Positions 16,590 to 25,219 are shown, counted from the stretch's first letter. The stretch: 39,882 nt of DNA from Spirochaetota bacterium (GCA_029974015.1 JARKUF010000047.1:1-39882), one strand, 5' to 3'. The notes: generated from the sequence alone by a model not told the origin. Numbers and translations are program-made.

Positions 16590-17360
16590 ATGGCCTTTTC
16601 GCGCATCAGGCATTTATCCATTCTCATGGAAAGGATTACACTCGACAACAGCCAAATACCGCTCCACTACCAGATTGCGGACTACCTCCTGGTAATGTTA
16701 GACCGGGGAGACCTCTCCCATGATGAGAGAATACCTCCCGAGGAGGAACTAACGCGTACCTTTGGGGTGAGCCGTACCACAGTGCGCCGTGCCCTGGAAC
16801 ACCTTCTACAGAAGCGCCTCCTCTACCGAAAGCAGGGGAAGGGGACCTTCTGGACTGATTCGGCCCGGAAGCATCGCGGAGAAAAGCTTGCTGGAATCAA
16901 CCGGCAGATTTTTAACGTTAACCGGGAAACCTCAGTCAGAGTGCTGTCCAAACGGCGGGAAGCGGCAAACCCCGACGTGGCATCGATATTGAAAATTGAT
17001 CCGGGGAGCGCAGTTGTGACCTTCGAGCGGCTTAGATACATCAACAAGGAACCCATGTGTTTCACAGTCAATTATCTTCCGGCTTCCTTCGGTGAACCCA
17101 TCGAGAAAAACCACCTTGAGAAAAAGACCATGCTGGAAACCCTTGAGGAGGTGTTGGGAATCGAGCTCGGCACCATCGAGCATGAGGTGGAAGTGACCCG
17201 GGCGAGTTCCGACCTGGCGAAGCGCCTCTCCATCCCCGTCCTGGACCCGGTCCTCACTATCCGGACCGCCGTCTACGACACGGCGGGGAAACCCATAGAG
17301 GTGGTATGGACCCATTTCATTGAGAGCCGATACAAGTTCAGGGTGGTGTTGGAAAAGTAA
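16590..17360 (+). CDS. GntR/HutC-family regulator with UTRA domain
   Basis: A 256-residue repressor-type protein. The winged helix lies at about 20-85, with PLHYQIADYL, then PPEEELTRTFGVSRTTVRRAL and GKGTFW closing the wing. The UTRA ligand domain follows (about 105-250), including VTFERLRYINKEP and the end IEVVWTHFIESRYKF. The ATG at 16590 has an AAAAGG site; an internal ATG (16626) would still leave the whole DNA-binding domain. The next gene, 100 bp on, is an acyl-CoA synthetase of the PrpE type, so short-chain acid metabolism may be its target. The effector is unknown. Confidence 0.9.
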   Translation: MAFSRIRHLSILMERITLDNSQIPLHYQIADYLLVMLDRGDLSHDERIPPEEELTRTFGVSRTTVRRALEHLLQKRLLYRKQGKGTFWTDSARKHRGEKLAGINRQIFNVNRETSVRVLSKRREAANPDVASILKIDPGSAVVTFERLRYINKEPMCFTVNYLPASFGEPIEKNHLEKKTMLETLEEVLGIELGTIEHEVEVTRASSDLAKRLSIPVLDPVLTIRTAVYDTAGKPIEVVWTHFIESRYKFRVVLEK

Positions 17361-17410
17361 GATGTGCCGACTCCCCTGTAAAAGCTCGTTAAAAAAAAGC
17401 ATTTTGCAAA

Positions 17411-17431
17411 GACGCCTGCATAAATGGCGTC
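17411..17431. promoter_or_regulatory. Inverted repeat upstream of the acyl-CoA synthetase gene
   Basis: GACGCC (17411-17416) and GGCGTC (17426-17431) are 6-bp arms around 9 bases, 30 bp before the synthetase start. Without a T-run it is more likely an operator or leader hairpin than a terminator. A good AAGGAGA ribosome site follows at 17450-17456. Confidence 0.3.
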
Positions 17432-17460
17432 ATCAACCTTTTCGGATATAAGGAGAAAGT

Positions 17461-19362
17461 ATGAAAGGAAACTATCAAAAAGCGTATGACAATTCGATCA
17501 CCGATCCTTCCGGATTCTGGGACAGGGCGGCCCGGGAAATTACGTGGTATAAAAACTACTCAAAAGTCCTGGACGATTCACGCAAGCCATTTTACCGCTG
17601 GTTCACCGACGGCGAGATCAACACCTGCTACAATGCCGTGGATTATCACGTCGAAAACGGCAGGGCCGACCAGGTTGCGATCATCTACGACAGCCCGGTG
17701 ACAGGCACAGTGAAAAAAACAACCTATCGGGAGCTTAAGGACCTTGTATCTAAATGCGCAGGCGCCATAGCCGCCCTGGGCGTCGCCAGGGGCGACCGGG
17801 TGATCATCTACATGCCGATGGTCCCCGAGGCCATCGTGGCCATGCTGGCCTGCGCACGCATCGGCGCCGTACACTCCGTGGTTTTCGGGGGCTTCGCCCC
17901 ACACGAATTGGCAATTCGGATCGATGACGCCAAGCCGAAACTCATCATATCCTCCTCCTGCGGCATCGAAGGGAAAAAGACCATCGAGTACAAGCCCCTC
18001 CTGAACAGGGCCATCGAGCTGGCAAAGCATAAGCCTTCGCACTGCATCATCCTTCAGCGCGAACAGGTCCAGGCCTCCCTCATCGCCGGACGGGACTTGG
18101 ACTGGAACGGCGCCCTGGGCGCCGCGGAGCCGGCGGGGTGCGTGCCCGTCCTCGCAACGGACCCCCTGTACATTCTCTACACCTCCGGGACGACGGGAAT
18201 GCCGAAGGGAGTGGTGCGGGACAATGGAGGACACGCCGTGGCCCTCAAGTGGTCCATGAAGAACGTGTACGACATCGGGCCCGGCGAAGTCTTCTGGGCC
18301 GCATCTGACGTGGGTTGGGTCGTGGGCCACTCCTATATCGTCTATGCACCCCTCATCAACGGTTCTACCACTATCTGCTACGAGGGAAAGCCTGTGGGGA
18401 CCCCCGATCCGGGCGCTTTTTGGCGTGTAATATCCCAGCACAATGTGAAGGCGCTCTTCACGGCTCCCACGGCCTTCCGGGCCATCAAAAAAGAAGACCC
18501 CAATGGGGAATACATCAAGAAGTACGACATCAGCGGCTTCAAACGGCTCTTCCTCGCCGGAGAACGCCTGGACCCCGATACCTATCACTGGGCATCCGAG
18601 AAGCTCGGGATTCCCGTAATCGACCACTGGTGGCAAACCGAAACCGGCTGGGCAATCGCAGCAAACTGTACGGGAATTGAGGAACTGCCGATCAAACCGG
18701 GTTCACCCACAAAAGCGGTACCGGGTTACGAGGTGGACATCCTCGACGGCGACGGAAAGCCTGTGGGGCCGGATACGGAAGGGATTGTGGCAATAAAGCT
18801 TCCCCTCCCCCCGGGGACCCTTCCCACGCTATGGCAGAACGATGATAAATTCAAGGAGTCGTACACAGACCCTTTTCCTGGATACTACTTCACCGGAGAC
18901 GGGGGATACAAGGACAGTGACGGCTATCTGTACATCATGGGGCGCGTTGATGACGTGATCAATGTGGCGGGGCACCGCCTCTCTACGGGGGCCATGGAAG
19001 AAGTGATCGCCACCCATCCCGATGTGGCGGAGTGCGCCGTCGTCGGCGCCGCCGACGACTTCAAGGGCCAGCTCCCCGTGGGCTTCGTGGTCCTGAAAGC
19101 CGGTGTTGAAAAGGACGAAAAATCCATCGTGGATGAGCTCGTGAAAATGGTGCGCGAACAGATCGGCGCAGTGGCCGTCTTCAAGACGGCCATGGTGGTG
19201 AAACGCCTCCCAAAAACCAGGTCTGGAAAAATCCTCCGCTCCACAATGCGAAAGATAGCCGACGGCCAGGAGTACAGCGTCCCCTCCACCATCGATGACC
19301 CGGCGATCCTCGCGGAGATCGAAGATTCCCTGAGGACCATCGGATACGCAAAAAAAAGCTGA
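17461..19362 (+). CDS. prpE: Propionyl-CoA synthetase-type acyl-CoA synthetase (AMP-forming)
   Basis: At 633 residues the product aligns end to end with E. coli PrpE (628): DPSGFWDRAAREI near the start, FYRWFTDGEINTCYNAVD, IGAVHSVVFGGFAPHEL, the ATP loop YTSGTTGMPKGV, DVGWVVGHSYIVYAPL, WWQTETGW and VINVAGHRLST. Lys590 in PKTRSGKILR is the catalytic lysine that is acetylated in regulated members. It joins propionate (or acetate) to CoA through an acyl-AMP. The PrpE-type N-terminus favours propionate over acetate, but substrate choice cannot be read from sequence alone. It follows a GntR/HutC regulator and ends at a strong terminator. Confidence 0.88.
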   Translation: MKGNYQKAYDNSITDPSGFWDRAAREITWYKNYSKVLDDSRKPFYRWFTDGEINTCYNAVDYHVENGRADQVAIIYDSPVTGTVKKTTYRELKDLVSKCAGAIAALGVARGDRVIIYMPMVPEAIVAMLACARIGAVHSVVFGGFAPHELAIRIDDAKPKLIISSSCGIEGKKTIEYKPLLNRAIELAKHKPSHCIILQREQVQASLIAGRDLDWNGALGAAEPAGCVPVLATDPLYILYTSGTTGMPKGVVRDNGGHAVALKWSMKNVYDIGPGEVFWAASDVGWVVGHSYIVYAPLINGSTTICYEGKPVGTPDPGAFWRVISQHNVKALFTAPTAFRAIKKEDPNGEYIKKYDISGFKRLFLAGERLDPDTYHWASEKLGIPVIDHWWQTETGWAIAANCTGIEELPIKPGSPTKAVPGYEVDILDGDGKPVGPDTEGIVAIKLPLPPGTLPTLWQNDDKFKESYTDPFPGYYFTGDGGYKDSDGYLYIMGRVDDVINVAGHRLSTGAMEEVIATHPDVAECAVVGAADDFKGQLPVGFVVLKAGVEKDEKSIVDELVKMVREQIGAVAVFKTAMVVKRLPKTRSGKILRSTMRKIADGQEYSVPSTIDDPAILAEIEDSLRTIGYAKKS

Positions 19363-19366
19363 AATA

Positions 19367-19422
19367 GGCCCGGTCCCGGCGCGGAATCCCGTCCGCGCCG
19401 GGACCGGGCCCTCCCGCTTTTT
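19367..19422 (+). terminator. Strong hairpin after prpE
   Basis: A perfect 18-bp GC stem (19367-19384 with 19393-19410, 8-base loop) is followed by CTCCCGC and five T residues. The T-run is seven bases away from the stem, so the structure is strong though not fully canonical. Confidence 0.75.
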
Positions 19423-19439
19423 CCCGGCAATATTTTCCC

Positions 19440-19470
19440 TTGACAAAAGCCGCACCGGTCGTCATTAATA
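19440..19470 (+). promoter_or_regulatory. Candidate promoter for the bactofilin gene
   Basis: TTGACA at 19440-19445 with ATTAAT (19464-19469) 18 bp on, or TTAATA one base later. It sits between the prpE terminator and the bactofilin start, which has a GAGG site nine bases before its ATG. Confidence 0.4.
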
Positions 19471-19498
19471 CCGTAAATTTCCATCATCCGAGGTAGCA

Positions 19499-19924
19499 AT
19501 GGCAATCGCGAAAAGCGGCGGGGACATCGCCAACAATGTCATAGGCCCAAATTCCTACTTTACCGGCAAATTCCTCATCAACGGTTCACTCCGTATCGAC
19601 GGTCATTTCGAAGGAAAATATCTCCAGGCGGACCAGCTTTACATTGGACCCACCGGAAAAATACGCACCAACATCAACGCCACCTCGGTCATCGTGGAAG
19701 GCCTGGTTTTGGGCAATATAAACGCCACCAACCGCGTCCTCCTGATGCCCACTGCGAAGATCCTCGGGGACATCAAAACCCCGGAGCTCATCATCCAAAA
19801 TGGCGTCATTCTCGAAGGGCGCTGCACCATCTCCAACGACCTTAAGTCTTCCGCGAAGGACCTCCTCGAGGCGGACTACGAGAAGAACAAAAAGATACCG
19901 GGTGAGTTTATTGCCCGGCAGTGA
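19499..19924 (+). CDS. Bactofilin family cytoskeletal protein
   Basis: This 141-residue protein is a bactofilin (DUF583): a short N-terminal tail, a right-handed beta-helix core of repeated hydrophobic strands (SYFTGKFLINGSLRIDGHFEGK, LYIGPTGKIRTNINATSVIVEGLVLGNINATNRV, ILGDIKTPELIIQNGVILEGRCTI, quoted here only as SLRIDGHFEGK and NGVILEGRC to show the register), and a short C-terminal tail. Bactofilins polymerise without nucleotide and set local cell-wall growth or cell shape, in spirochaetes helical shape. Its end overlaps the start of pdxA by 23 bp, so the two are probably co-expressed. Confidence 0.92.
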   Translation: MAIAKSGGDIANNVIGPNSYFTGKFLINGSLRIDGHFEGKYLQADQLYIGPTGKIRTNINATSVIVEGLVLGNINATNRVLLMPTAKILGDIKTPELIIQNGVILEGRCTISNDLKSSAKDLLEADYEKNKKIPGEFIARQ

Positions 19925-20915
19925 CCTCCGTATAGGCATCACCCTCGGGGACCCAGCCGGCGTGGGCCCTGAAATCACCGCGAAAGCGCTCCTCGGCAAA
20001 CAAATTGAAGGCATCGTCCCCGTGGTCATCGCCCGCGGAGAGGTGCTGTCGCGATACCACCGTGAACTCCACGACTCCCTTGAAACGATAGACCCCCATG
20101 AGGGCGATACCCGCCGCACTCCCGGCGGGGGGCGGCGCGGTTTTCTTGCGGACATCCGCGCAGATTTCCCCATGCCCGAACCCGGGTGCGGCACCGTCTA
20201 CACGGGGGGCGAGTCCAGAATGTACATCGACGCGGCGGTGGAAATGTGGAAGACGGGGAAGATCGACGCCGTGGTGACGGGCCCCGTGAACAAATCTTTC
20301 GTGGAAAAATCCGGCTGCCGGTTTACGGGCCACACAGAGTATATCGCGGAGGCCATCGGAGAGAAGGACCCATTCATGATGATGTTTTCTCCGGAGTACC
20401 GGGTGATCCTTGCGACCACCCACATCCCACTTTCCATGGTGGAACACTCGCTAACCCCGGAGCGCCTCGTGAAAACCATAGAGACGGGCCGCCTTGCCCT
20501 GAGTGCCATTGACGGAGAGGACCCCGCCATCGCCGTCTGCGGCCTTGACCCCCATTGCGGTGATGATGGCGCCATCGGGGAATTCGACAGGCGCGTCACG
20601 GCCGAGGCGGTTTTCAAGGCCCGGGAGCGGGGCGCGAAGGTCCAGGGGCCCTTCGCCGCCGACACGCTCTTTCTCCCCTCAAGGTGGAAACAATACCGCC
20701 TCGCCGTGGCGCAATACCACGACCAGGGGCTCATCCCCTTCAAACTCCTGGCCTTCGAAAGGGGTGTTAACGTGACCCTGGGTATTTCCATGGTGCGCAC
20801 ATCCGTGGACCACGGCACCGCCTATGATATCGCAGGTAAGGGAATAGCCGGACATTCCAGCATGGTGGAGGCCCTGCGCTTAGGGGCGCGCCTCGCACTG
20901 GAAAAGCGGCGGTAA
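19902..20915 (+). CDS. pdxA: 4-hydroxythreonine-4-phosphate dehydrogenase
   Basis: PdxA oxidises 4-phosphohydroxy-L-threonine in the DXP-dependent pyridoxal phosphate pathway. The frame is open far upstream inside the bactofilin gene, but the family start (IGITLGDPAGVGPE) fits a GTG at 19902 or a TTG at 19911; the GTG gives 337 residues. The metal-binding histidines are His174 (THIPL), His218 (DPHCGDDG) and His273 (YHDQG), with the same spacing as E. coli His166, His211 and His266. Between residues 68 and 90 there is a Gly/Arg-rich loop (RRTPGGGRRG). The stop is one base from that of the convergent next gene. Confidence 0.93.
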   Translation: MSLLPGSDLRIGITLGDPAGVGPEITAKALLGKQIEGIVPVVIARGEVLSRYHRELHDSLETIDPHEGDTRRTPGGGRRGFLADIRADFPMPEPGCGTVYTGGESRMYIDAAVEMWKTGKIDAVVTGPVNKSFVEKSGCRFTGHTEYIAEAIGEKDPFMMMFSPEYRVILATTHIPLSMVEHSLTPERLVKTIETGRLALSAIDGEDPAIAVCGLDPHCGDDGAIGEFDRRVTAEAVFKARERGAKVQGPFAADTLFLPSRWKQYRLAVAQYHDQGLIPFKLLAFERGVNVTLGISMVRTSVDHGTAYDIAGKGIAGHSSMVEALRLGARLALEKRR

Positions 20916-20916
20916 C

Positions 20917-21390
20917 TCAGGGAGAAGATTTCCCCGGAAGGTTCAAGACCTTCCTCATCTCCCCGAGGAGCCCCTCCAGAATCTCCCCGCGGCTGTTCCC
21001 CTCGCCGCGGACGAAGAAAAGCCTGAGAGTTTTCCCCCCTTTCTTCACGCGCACCATGGCCTCAATATGCCCCTTCCCCTGTTTCACCGATACCCCCTCC
21101 TCCTCGGAGCCGGAAAAGCTGAACACCTCCTTCACGGATGAGTATCCGTACACAGTGATCTCGGCGAGATATGGGTCCGCGGCCTCGAAGGGCGTGAGCC
21201 CCTCCTTCATGGCTTCCTCAATTTCCCCTGCGGTGATGCTGAAATCGGAGTCCGAAGGCAATACAAGGCGATAGGTGTAGGGCCCTGAGATGCCCCTGCA
21301 AACCGGGAAAAAGAGGACCGGAAGAAGCGCAAACCACGGGGCCAGGTATCGAAATAATGGTTGCATATTTTTATCCGGCGGCGCCATCAT
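20917..21390 (-). CDS. Exported hypothetical protein
   Basis: No family recognised. The 157-residue product has an N-terminal hydrophobic stretch (about 17-30, FALLPVLFFPV) followed by Cys32; the context FFPVC is a poor lipobox but spirochaetal lipoboxes are loose, so a lipoprotein is possible. The rest alternates strands and helices (YTYRLVLPSDSDFSITAGEI, IEAMVRVKKGGKTLRLFFVRGE), with a final helix. The start is uncertain: ATGs at 21390, 21387 and 21366 all keep the signal. It converges with pdxA and diverges from the membrane protein at 21531. Confidence 0.6.
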   Translation of the reverse strand: MMAPPDKNMQPLFRYLAPWFALLPVLFFPVCRGISGPYTYRLVLPSDSDFSITAGEIEEAMKEGLTPFEAADPYLAEITVYGYSSVKEVFSFSGSEEEGVSVKQGKGHIEAMVRVKKGGKTLRLFFVRGEGNSRGEILEGLLGEMRKVLNLPGKSSP

Positions 21391-21530
21391 GAAGCCGCCG
21401 GACGATGATGGACGTTACCGCCTCATCGCGCAAGCATAATCTTGCACCGCCGGAGGTATTCCCCTCACAGGATACGCCCCGGCGGCCGATAATACCATGT
21501 AGGGATATTTACAACACCCGGAATCCGCCG

Positions 21531-21974
21531 ATGGAAAACGCCATACTCGTTAAATCGATCTTCTTGTTCGTGTCCCTCTGGGGTTTCACGGTGATGTTCC
21601 TCTGGTTTCGTCCCCGGCTGGAAATCTTCTGGAAAGCCGTGGCGACGGCGATCTTCATTTTTTACGTATGGTTCTTCCGGGAGGAGATCGTCCGGGGATA
21701 TGGCGCCTTTTACTCCGCCTGGTTTGACGTGACGGCCTATTTTTTCAAGGAGCTTTTGGCCCTGGTCTTCGTAAACCTTTTTCTGTTCTGGCCCCTGGCC
21801 CTCATCATAATCTTCTATAAGGCACATGACATTGGCGCCGAAAAACTCCTCAAATTTATGTGTATCCTTACCGTACTCCTCTGGATCATCTTCATTTTTT
21901 ACGTCTACTTCAGCCGTGGGATCGATTCATTTCTCTTCGACAAGCTGAAAAACATGGTCCCCGGGGCGAAATAA
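21531..21974 (+). CDS. Small integral membrane protein, unknown
   Basis: I take the ATG at 21531 because everything upstream in frame is polar and proline-rich, unlike a membrane protein. The 147-residue product has four hydrophobic helices (about 5-22, 30-48, 66-93 and 106-128) and many aromatic residues (FWKAVATAIFIFYVWFF). I recognise no family. It is followed 18 bp later by an exported TPR protein on the same strand, so the two may work together at the inner membrane. Confidence 0.6.
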   Translation: MENAILVKSIFLFVSLWGFTVMFLWFRPRLEIFWKAVATAIFIFYVWFFREEIVRGYGAFYSAWFDVTAYFFKELLALVFVNLFLFWPLALIIIFYKAHDIGAEKLLKFMCILTVLLWIIFIFYVYFSRGIDSFLFDKLKNMVPGAK

Positions 21975-21992
21975 TTCCCGGAGGGCCGTTTC

Positions 21993-22505
21993 ATGGAGTA
22001 CAGCAAGCGCGCAGCCGTTTTCATCGTCCTGCTCTTTTTTGTGTTACCCCGGGGAGCGGCAGGCCGACAGAACTCCAGCACCCTTTATCGCGAGGGGGCC
22101 ACACTCGCCCGGGAAGGCAGAATTGACGAGTCGATACCGAAGTTTCAGGAAGCGATTAAGATCAATCCCTGCTACACTCTGGGGCATTACGGCCTCGGTA
22201 AAGCGTACCTCCACAGGGCCGGTAAACTGAAGGACGCGATTCGCCACCTCGAAAGGTCCGTCCGTCTCGACGCGAGGAACGCCCGGGGCCATTTCTACCT
22301 TGGCCTGGGCCTAATGATGGATAAGAAATTCGTCAAAGCCATCCACGCCTTTTCCGATGCGTACCGTTACGACGCCAGCCTCATCGAAGCGCTCTACAAT
22401 ATCGGGGCCTCCTACGACATCATGGGGTATGAGGGAAAGGCTTCCCAATATTACGATTTATTCATCCTAAAGAAAGAGAAGGCGGACATGGAAGTGCTGT
22501 TTTAG
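21993..22505 (+). CDS. Exported TPR-repeat protein
   Basis: The 170-residue protein has a signal peptide (to about residue 25, ending RGAAG) and then at least three TPR repeats: YREGATLAREGRIDESIPKFQEAIKINP is the first, followed by GLGKAYLHRAGKLKDAIRHLERSVRLD and FYLGLGLMMDKKFVKAIHAFSDAYRYD (cores only: AREGRIDESIPKFQ, RAGKLKDAIRHLE, DKKFVKAIHAFS). TPRs hold protein partners; this one would do so in the periplasm. It has a GGAGGG site upstream and ends just before a bidirectional terminator. The partner is unknown. Confidence 0.85.
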   Translation: MEYSKRAAVFIVLLFFVLPRGAAGRQNSSTLYREGATLAREGRIDESIPKFQEAIKINPCYTLGHYGLGKAYLHRAGKLKDAIRHLERSVRLDARNARGHFYLGLGLMMDKKFVKAIHAFSDAYRYDASLIEALYNIGASYDIMGYEGKASQYYDLFILKKEKADMEVLF

Positions 22506-22531
22506 GGTGAACGGACGTCGCTTACACATCG

Positions 22532-22563
22532 AAAAGGACCCCGCGGTGTCGCGGGGTCCTTTT
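22532..22563. terminator. Bidirectional terminator
   Basis: A perfect 14-bp stem, AAAAGGACCCCGCG (22532-22545) with CGCGGGGTCCTTTT (22550-22563), loop GTGT. T-rich ends on both strands make it a shared terminator for the TPR gene and the convergent OmpL47-like gene. Confidence 0.9.
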
Positions 22564-22584
22564 AGCCCGTACGTAAAAAAGACT

Positions 22585-23679
22585 TTATTCGGTAACAGTC
22601 TCTATGCGGGATTCCGGCGGAATCGTGTCGACGTATACCGAAAGGACCGACACAGGAGACATGTTGCCTGCCTTGTCGAGGGCCTTCGCCTCAATGCTAT
22701 GCTCGCCATTGGTGTTGAACATGAGTTCATTGGTATAGGGCATGAATTCTCCACGGCCGTCGACCCTCATGAATACGGCAGCCACACCAGAGGCATCATC
22801 CGCGGCGGCAATGCTGTACTTTGCGTCGCTGGAAATGACCTTCACTCCATTACGGTTCAGGAAGGCCTTGTCGCACTTGATCTCCACCGTGGGAGGTACA
22901 TTGTCCGTCTGCATTACCACGGCGCTCTGCTTCAGCTCCACGGGATTGCCGGACTGGTCGACGAGTTTAAGCACATAGGTTTCCTGGGTATTGAGCACAT
23001 TGTCCGTAGCGCGGACCTTCAGGTTCACAGTGCCGTCAGTGGGAATGCCAAAAGGCTCCCGATACGCCACGAAGTCGGTGCCGTTCGTCGAATACTCGAC
23101 GCTTTTCACGCCGGAGATATCGTCCCGGGCATCGACCCTGAATGCAAAATCTTTGGACACGTACAGCTTTCCGTCCTGCTGCATGAGGGGCTTGTTGGAT
23201 GTCACGATAATCGAGGGGGCAGTGGCGTCTACGATGAAGCTCATCGACTTCGCGTCCTCCCGGTTGCCAATTTTGTCGACGCCATTGTAAGTTATGATGT
23301 GCTTCCCTTCCTGCTCCACGCTGAAAGGCTCGGAATAGACCTTCACATCGCCGCCATCCAGCTTGTACTCGATTTTGTCGGCATAGACGTTATCCGTGGT
23401 GAAGAGGCGGAACTTGACTTTCGTATTCACGTAGGTGTTCAGGCCCTGGACATAGACGATCGCCTGTGACGAGGTGGTGACGATACTTACAGGCCGGGCT
23501 TCATCCTCCTGCCTTGCATCCGACACGGCCGGACTCGTTTTTTCCTCGGCCTTTTTCTCGGGGGCTTTCTCCTCCGCCGCCTGCTCCTCAGAGGGTACCG
23601 GCTGCTGCGAATACGCCATCGGGTAGATCATGAGGGCCACACCGAGGCAGATGACAAAAAGAACGGATTTTTTCAACAT
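22585..23679 (-). CDS. Exported repeat protein resembling OmpL47
   Basis: The 364-residue product has a signal peptide (to about residue 24, MAYSQ), then an acidic low-complexity linker rich in Glu, Ala and Lys (about 28-60). After that come three to four repeats of about 85 residues. Each has the pattern of a strand-rich unit ending in DK.GN....... and then a DATAP or DTIPP joint: YKLDGGDVKVYSEPF then GVDKIGN; YSTNGTDFVAYREPF then ATDNVLN; MRVDGRGEFMPYTNEL then ALDKAGN. This pattern is that of the Leptospira OmpL47-type and related Ig-like repeats. It is probably surface- or outer-membrane-associated. GGGAGG precedes the ATG. Substrate or ligand unknown. Confidence 0.75.
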   Translation of the reverse strand: MLKKSVLFVICLGVALMIYPMAYSQQPVPSEEQAAEEKAPEKKAEEKTSPAVSDARQEDEARPVSIVTTSSQAIVYVQGLNTYVNTKVKFRLFTTDNVYADKIEYKLDGGDVKVYSEPFSVEQEGKHIITYNGVDKIGNREDAKSMSFIVDATAPSIIVTSNKPLMQQDGKLYVSKDFAFRVDARDDISGVKSVEYSTNGTDFVAYREPFGIPTDGTVNLKVRATDNVLNTQETYVLKLVDQSGNPVELKQSAVVMQTDNVPPTVEIKCDKAFLNRNGVKVISSDAKYSIAAADDASGVAAVFMRVDGRGEFMPYTNELMFNTNGEHSIEAKALDKAGNMSPVSVLSVYVDTIPPESRIETVTE

Positions 23680-23742
23680 TATTTTCCTCCCTGTTTTGTT
23701 GTTCCTGTTTTGTTGTTGCCTTACCGGGAATTACGTGGTACA

Positions 23743-24003
23743 ATCTCTTAAAAATTTAATTTTTTTAAGGTTCCCATAATGGCAGTCGCAAAAACTCAAG
23801 CGGGATCTATAAAAATTAATTTTTTAAGTTCCCATAAATTGTAACTTCTGACATACTCAGGACTTATGTTCTCCCGCCCGCCTTCGGCGGACGTGAGGAC
23901 CTTGTTTTTGTGACTGCCAATAAATTGTTACCACCGGCGCACTCAGGGCTCAGGTTTTACTCCGGCCTAATTGGGGCGGAAAAACCTGATTTTAGAGGTT
24001 GCC
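23743..24003. repeat. Dispersed element cluster, copy R6 (two or more units)
   Basis: Between 23743 and 24003 lie at least two units: an A/T hairpin module ending AAGGTTCCCATAA, a GGCAGTCGCAAAAACTCAAG module, a CATACTCAGGACTTATG module with a worn GC hairpin (23873-23890), then GTGACTGCCAATAAATTG and a second unit with CAGGTTTT...AAAACCTG and the end TAGAGGTTGCC. It accounts for nearly half of the gene-free stretch 23680-24316; beyond 24003 I see nothing recognisable. Confidence 0.7.
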
Positions 24004-24316
24004 GCAAGAATTGCTTCTATGAACCGACAAGCCGAACCGACGAACCGTCGCGGGTCTCAGAAGGGACAATTATCTCTTTGGCCCGCCTCATCATGGGTAC
24101 CGGACAGCCGCAAGATAACAATAAAACCTGTTTTTTTATTGTCAATATATTTTTAAATCACAACCGGAAAAGAATTTTTTGCTGGAAAAACCTCCGAAAA
24201 CACAGTGTACTCTCTCCATGGGAAAAGTAAAAGGCCCAAAACAAAAAAAGGCGCCGTCTGACGGTACTCTTGGCCTCCGCAACGCCAACAGAATTAAATG
24301 GAGGCCCGCAACAGGC

Positions 24317-24787
24317 ATGCCGCCTCCGGCAGAACGGGCATTTTCCATTTGGAGCGCATGCCAAAAATGCGCTGCTGCACTGACGGCGGCGCTCATCTTA
24401 AGTGCGGGGTGCCTGCACAAAAGCCCGCTCAGGCGGGAATCGCTTACCGCGGAAATTGATCGCACCGCCGCGGTCCTTTCGCGAGACATGTCCCGCTACG
24501 ACGAAATTAAAAATCGCAGGGTGGGAACGTCCGGGTATTTCTACGTAATAGACGGGGAAGGAACGGTCCTTTTTCATCCCCAGGGCGCCCTGGCCGGAAT
24601 GAGCTTCTCGGCAGTACCCATGGTTCAGCGTATACTTGAAAAAAAGAAGGGCTGCCTTTCCCAGAGCATCGAGGGCATGGAAAAGATAGTGCTCTTCCGC
24701 CCTGCCAGGGGCGGAAGGACGCTCTGTCTCACCGTCTCGGTCCGGGATATAGAGGGAGGCCTCCCCGAATGTGAGGAAATGAAATGA
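24317..24787 (+). CDS. Cache-domain lipoprotein
   Basis: From the ATG at 24317 the product is 156 residues. A hydrophobic run (ALTAALILS) ends in a good lipobox, LSAGC, so the protein should be lipid-anchored. The mature part has the core of a single Cache sensor domain: NRRVGTSGYFYVIDGEGTVLFHPQG, shown here only by GTSGYFYVIDGEG and LFHPQG, then a helix and FRPARGGRTLCLTVSV. Cache domains bind small ligands and are usually fused to receptors or kinases. Here there is no TM helix or output domain. It may feed a separate receptor, or be a remnant. An earlier in-frame start (24179) exists, but would put 46 polar residues before the signal. Confidence 0.65.
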   Translation: MPPPAERAFSIWSACQKCAAALTAALILSAGCLHKSPLRRESLTAEIDRTAAVLSRDMSRYDEIKNRRVGTSGYFYVIDGEGTVLFHPQGALAGMSFSAVPMVQRILEKKKGCLSQSIEGMEKIVLFRPARGGRTLCLTVSVRDIEGGLPECEEMK

Positions 24788-24790
24788 AGC

Positions 24791-25219
24791 TCACCCGTCG
24801 AGCTTTATCTTTGCCAGGTTTTCCATACGCCGGATGATCTCCCGGTACCTTGAGGCGTAGCCGGAGAGCAGGGGCCCCGCTTCCACCACGGCGCTGTGCC
24901 GGCGGCCCTCCGATTCCACCTCGATCTTATAGAAGGCGTTGGGGCTCCCCGGAGGATAATGGTCCCGAAGCCTCCAGATTCCCTTCCGGTTTAGAAAATC
25001 CACCAGGGCCAAATACTCGCCCTTTTCCAGAGGGGCGACTATGCTCCTCGATCCGAAATTGTCGACAGCGATGCGCATCTTCCTTCCAGTTCGATACACC
25101 GCGATACTCCATTCCCGGTTCTTCACGAGCTTAGCGTGGTAACTAACGGCGACCCGGTACTCAAAGCTCGTATCGCCCCCCGGGATTACCAGAATAAAGA
25201 GGAGCGCGGCGGCCCTCAT
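24791..25219 (-). CDS. Small exported hypothetical protein
   Basis: No family recognised. The 142-residue product has a short signal peptide (AALLFILVIPGG) and a strand-rich body with a final helix (YREIIRRMENLAKIKL). No Cys is present, so it is not a lipoprotein. Its start overlaps the NUDIX gene stop by 4 bp and it is the last gene of the minus-strand group, so it is probably co-translated. Periplasmic location is inferred only from the signal. Confidence 0.65.
   Translation of the reverse strand: MRAAALLFILVIPGGDTSFEYRVAVSYHAKLVKNREWSIAVYRTGRKMRIAVDNFGSRSIVAPLEKGEYLALVDFLNRKGIWRLRDHYPPGSPNAFYKIEVESEGRRHSAVVEAGPLLSGYASRYREIIRRMENLAKIKLDG

Noticed and set aside
17578..18636. 352-residue open frame antisense to prpE
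   Set aside because: High-GC shadow frame; the plus strand carries a complete PrpE with all motifs.
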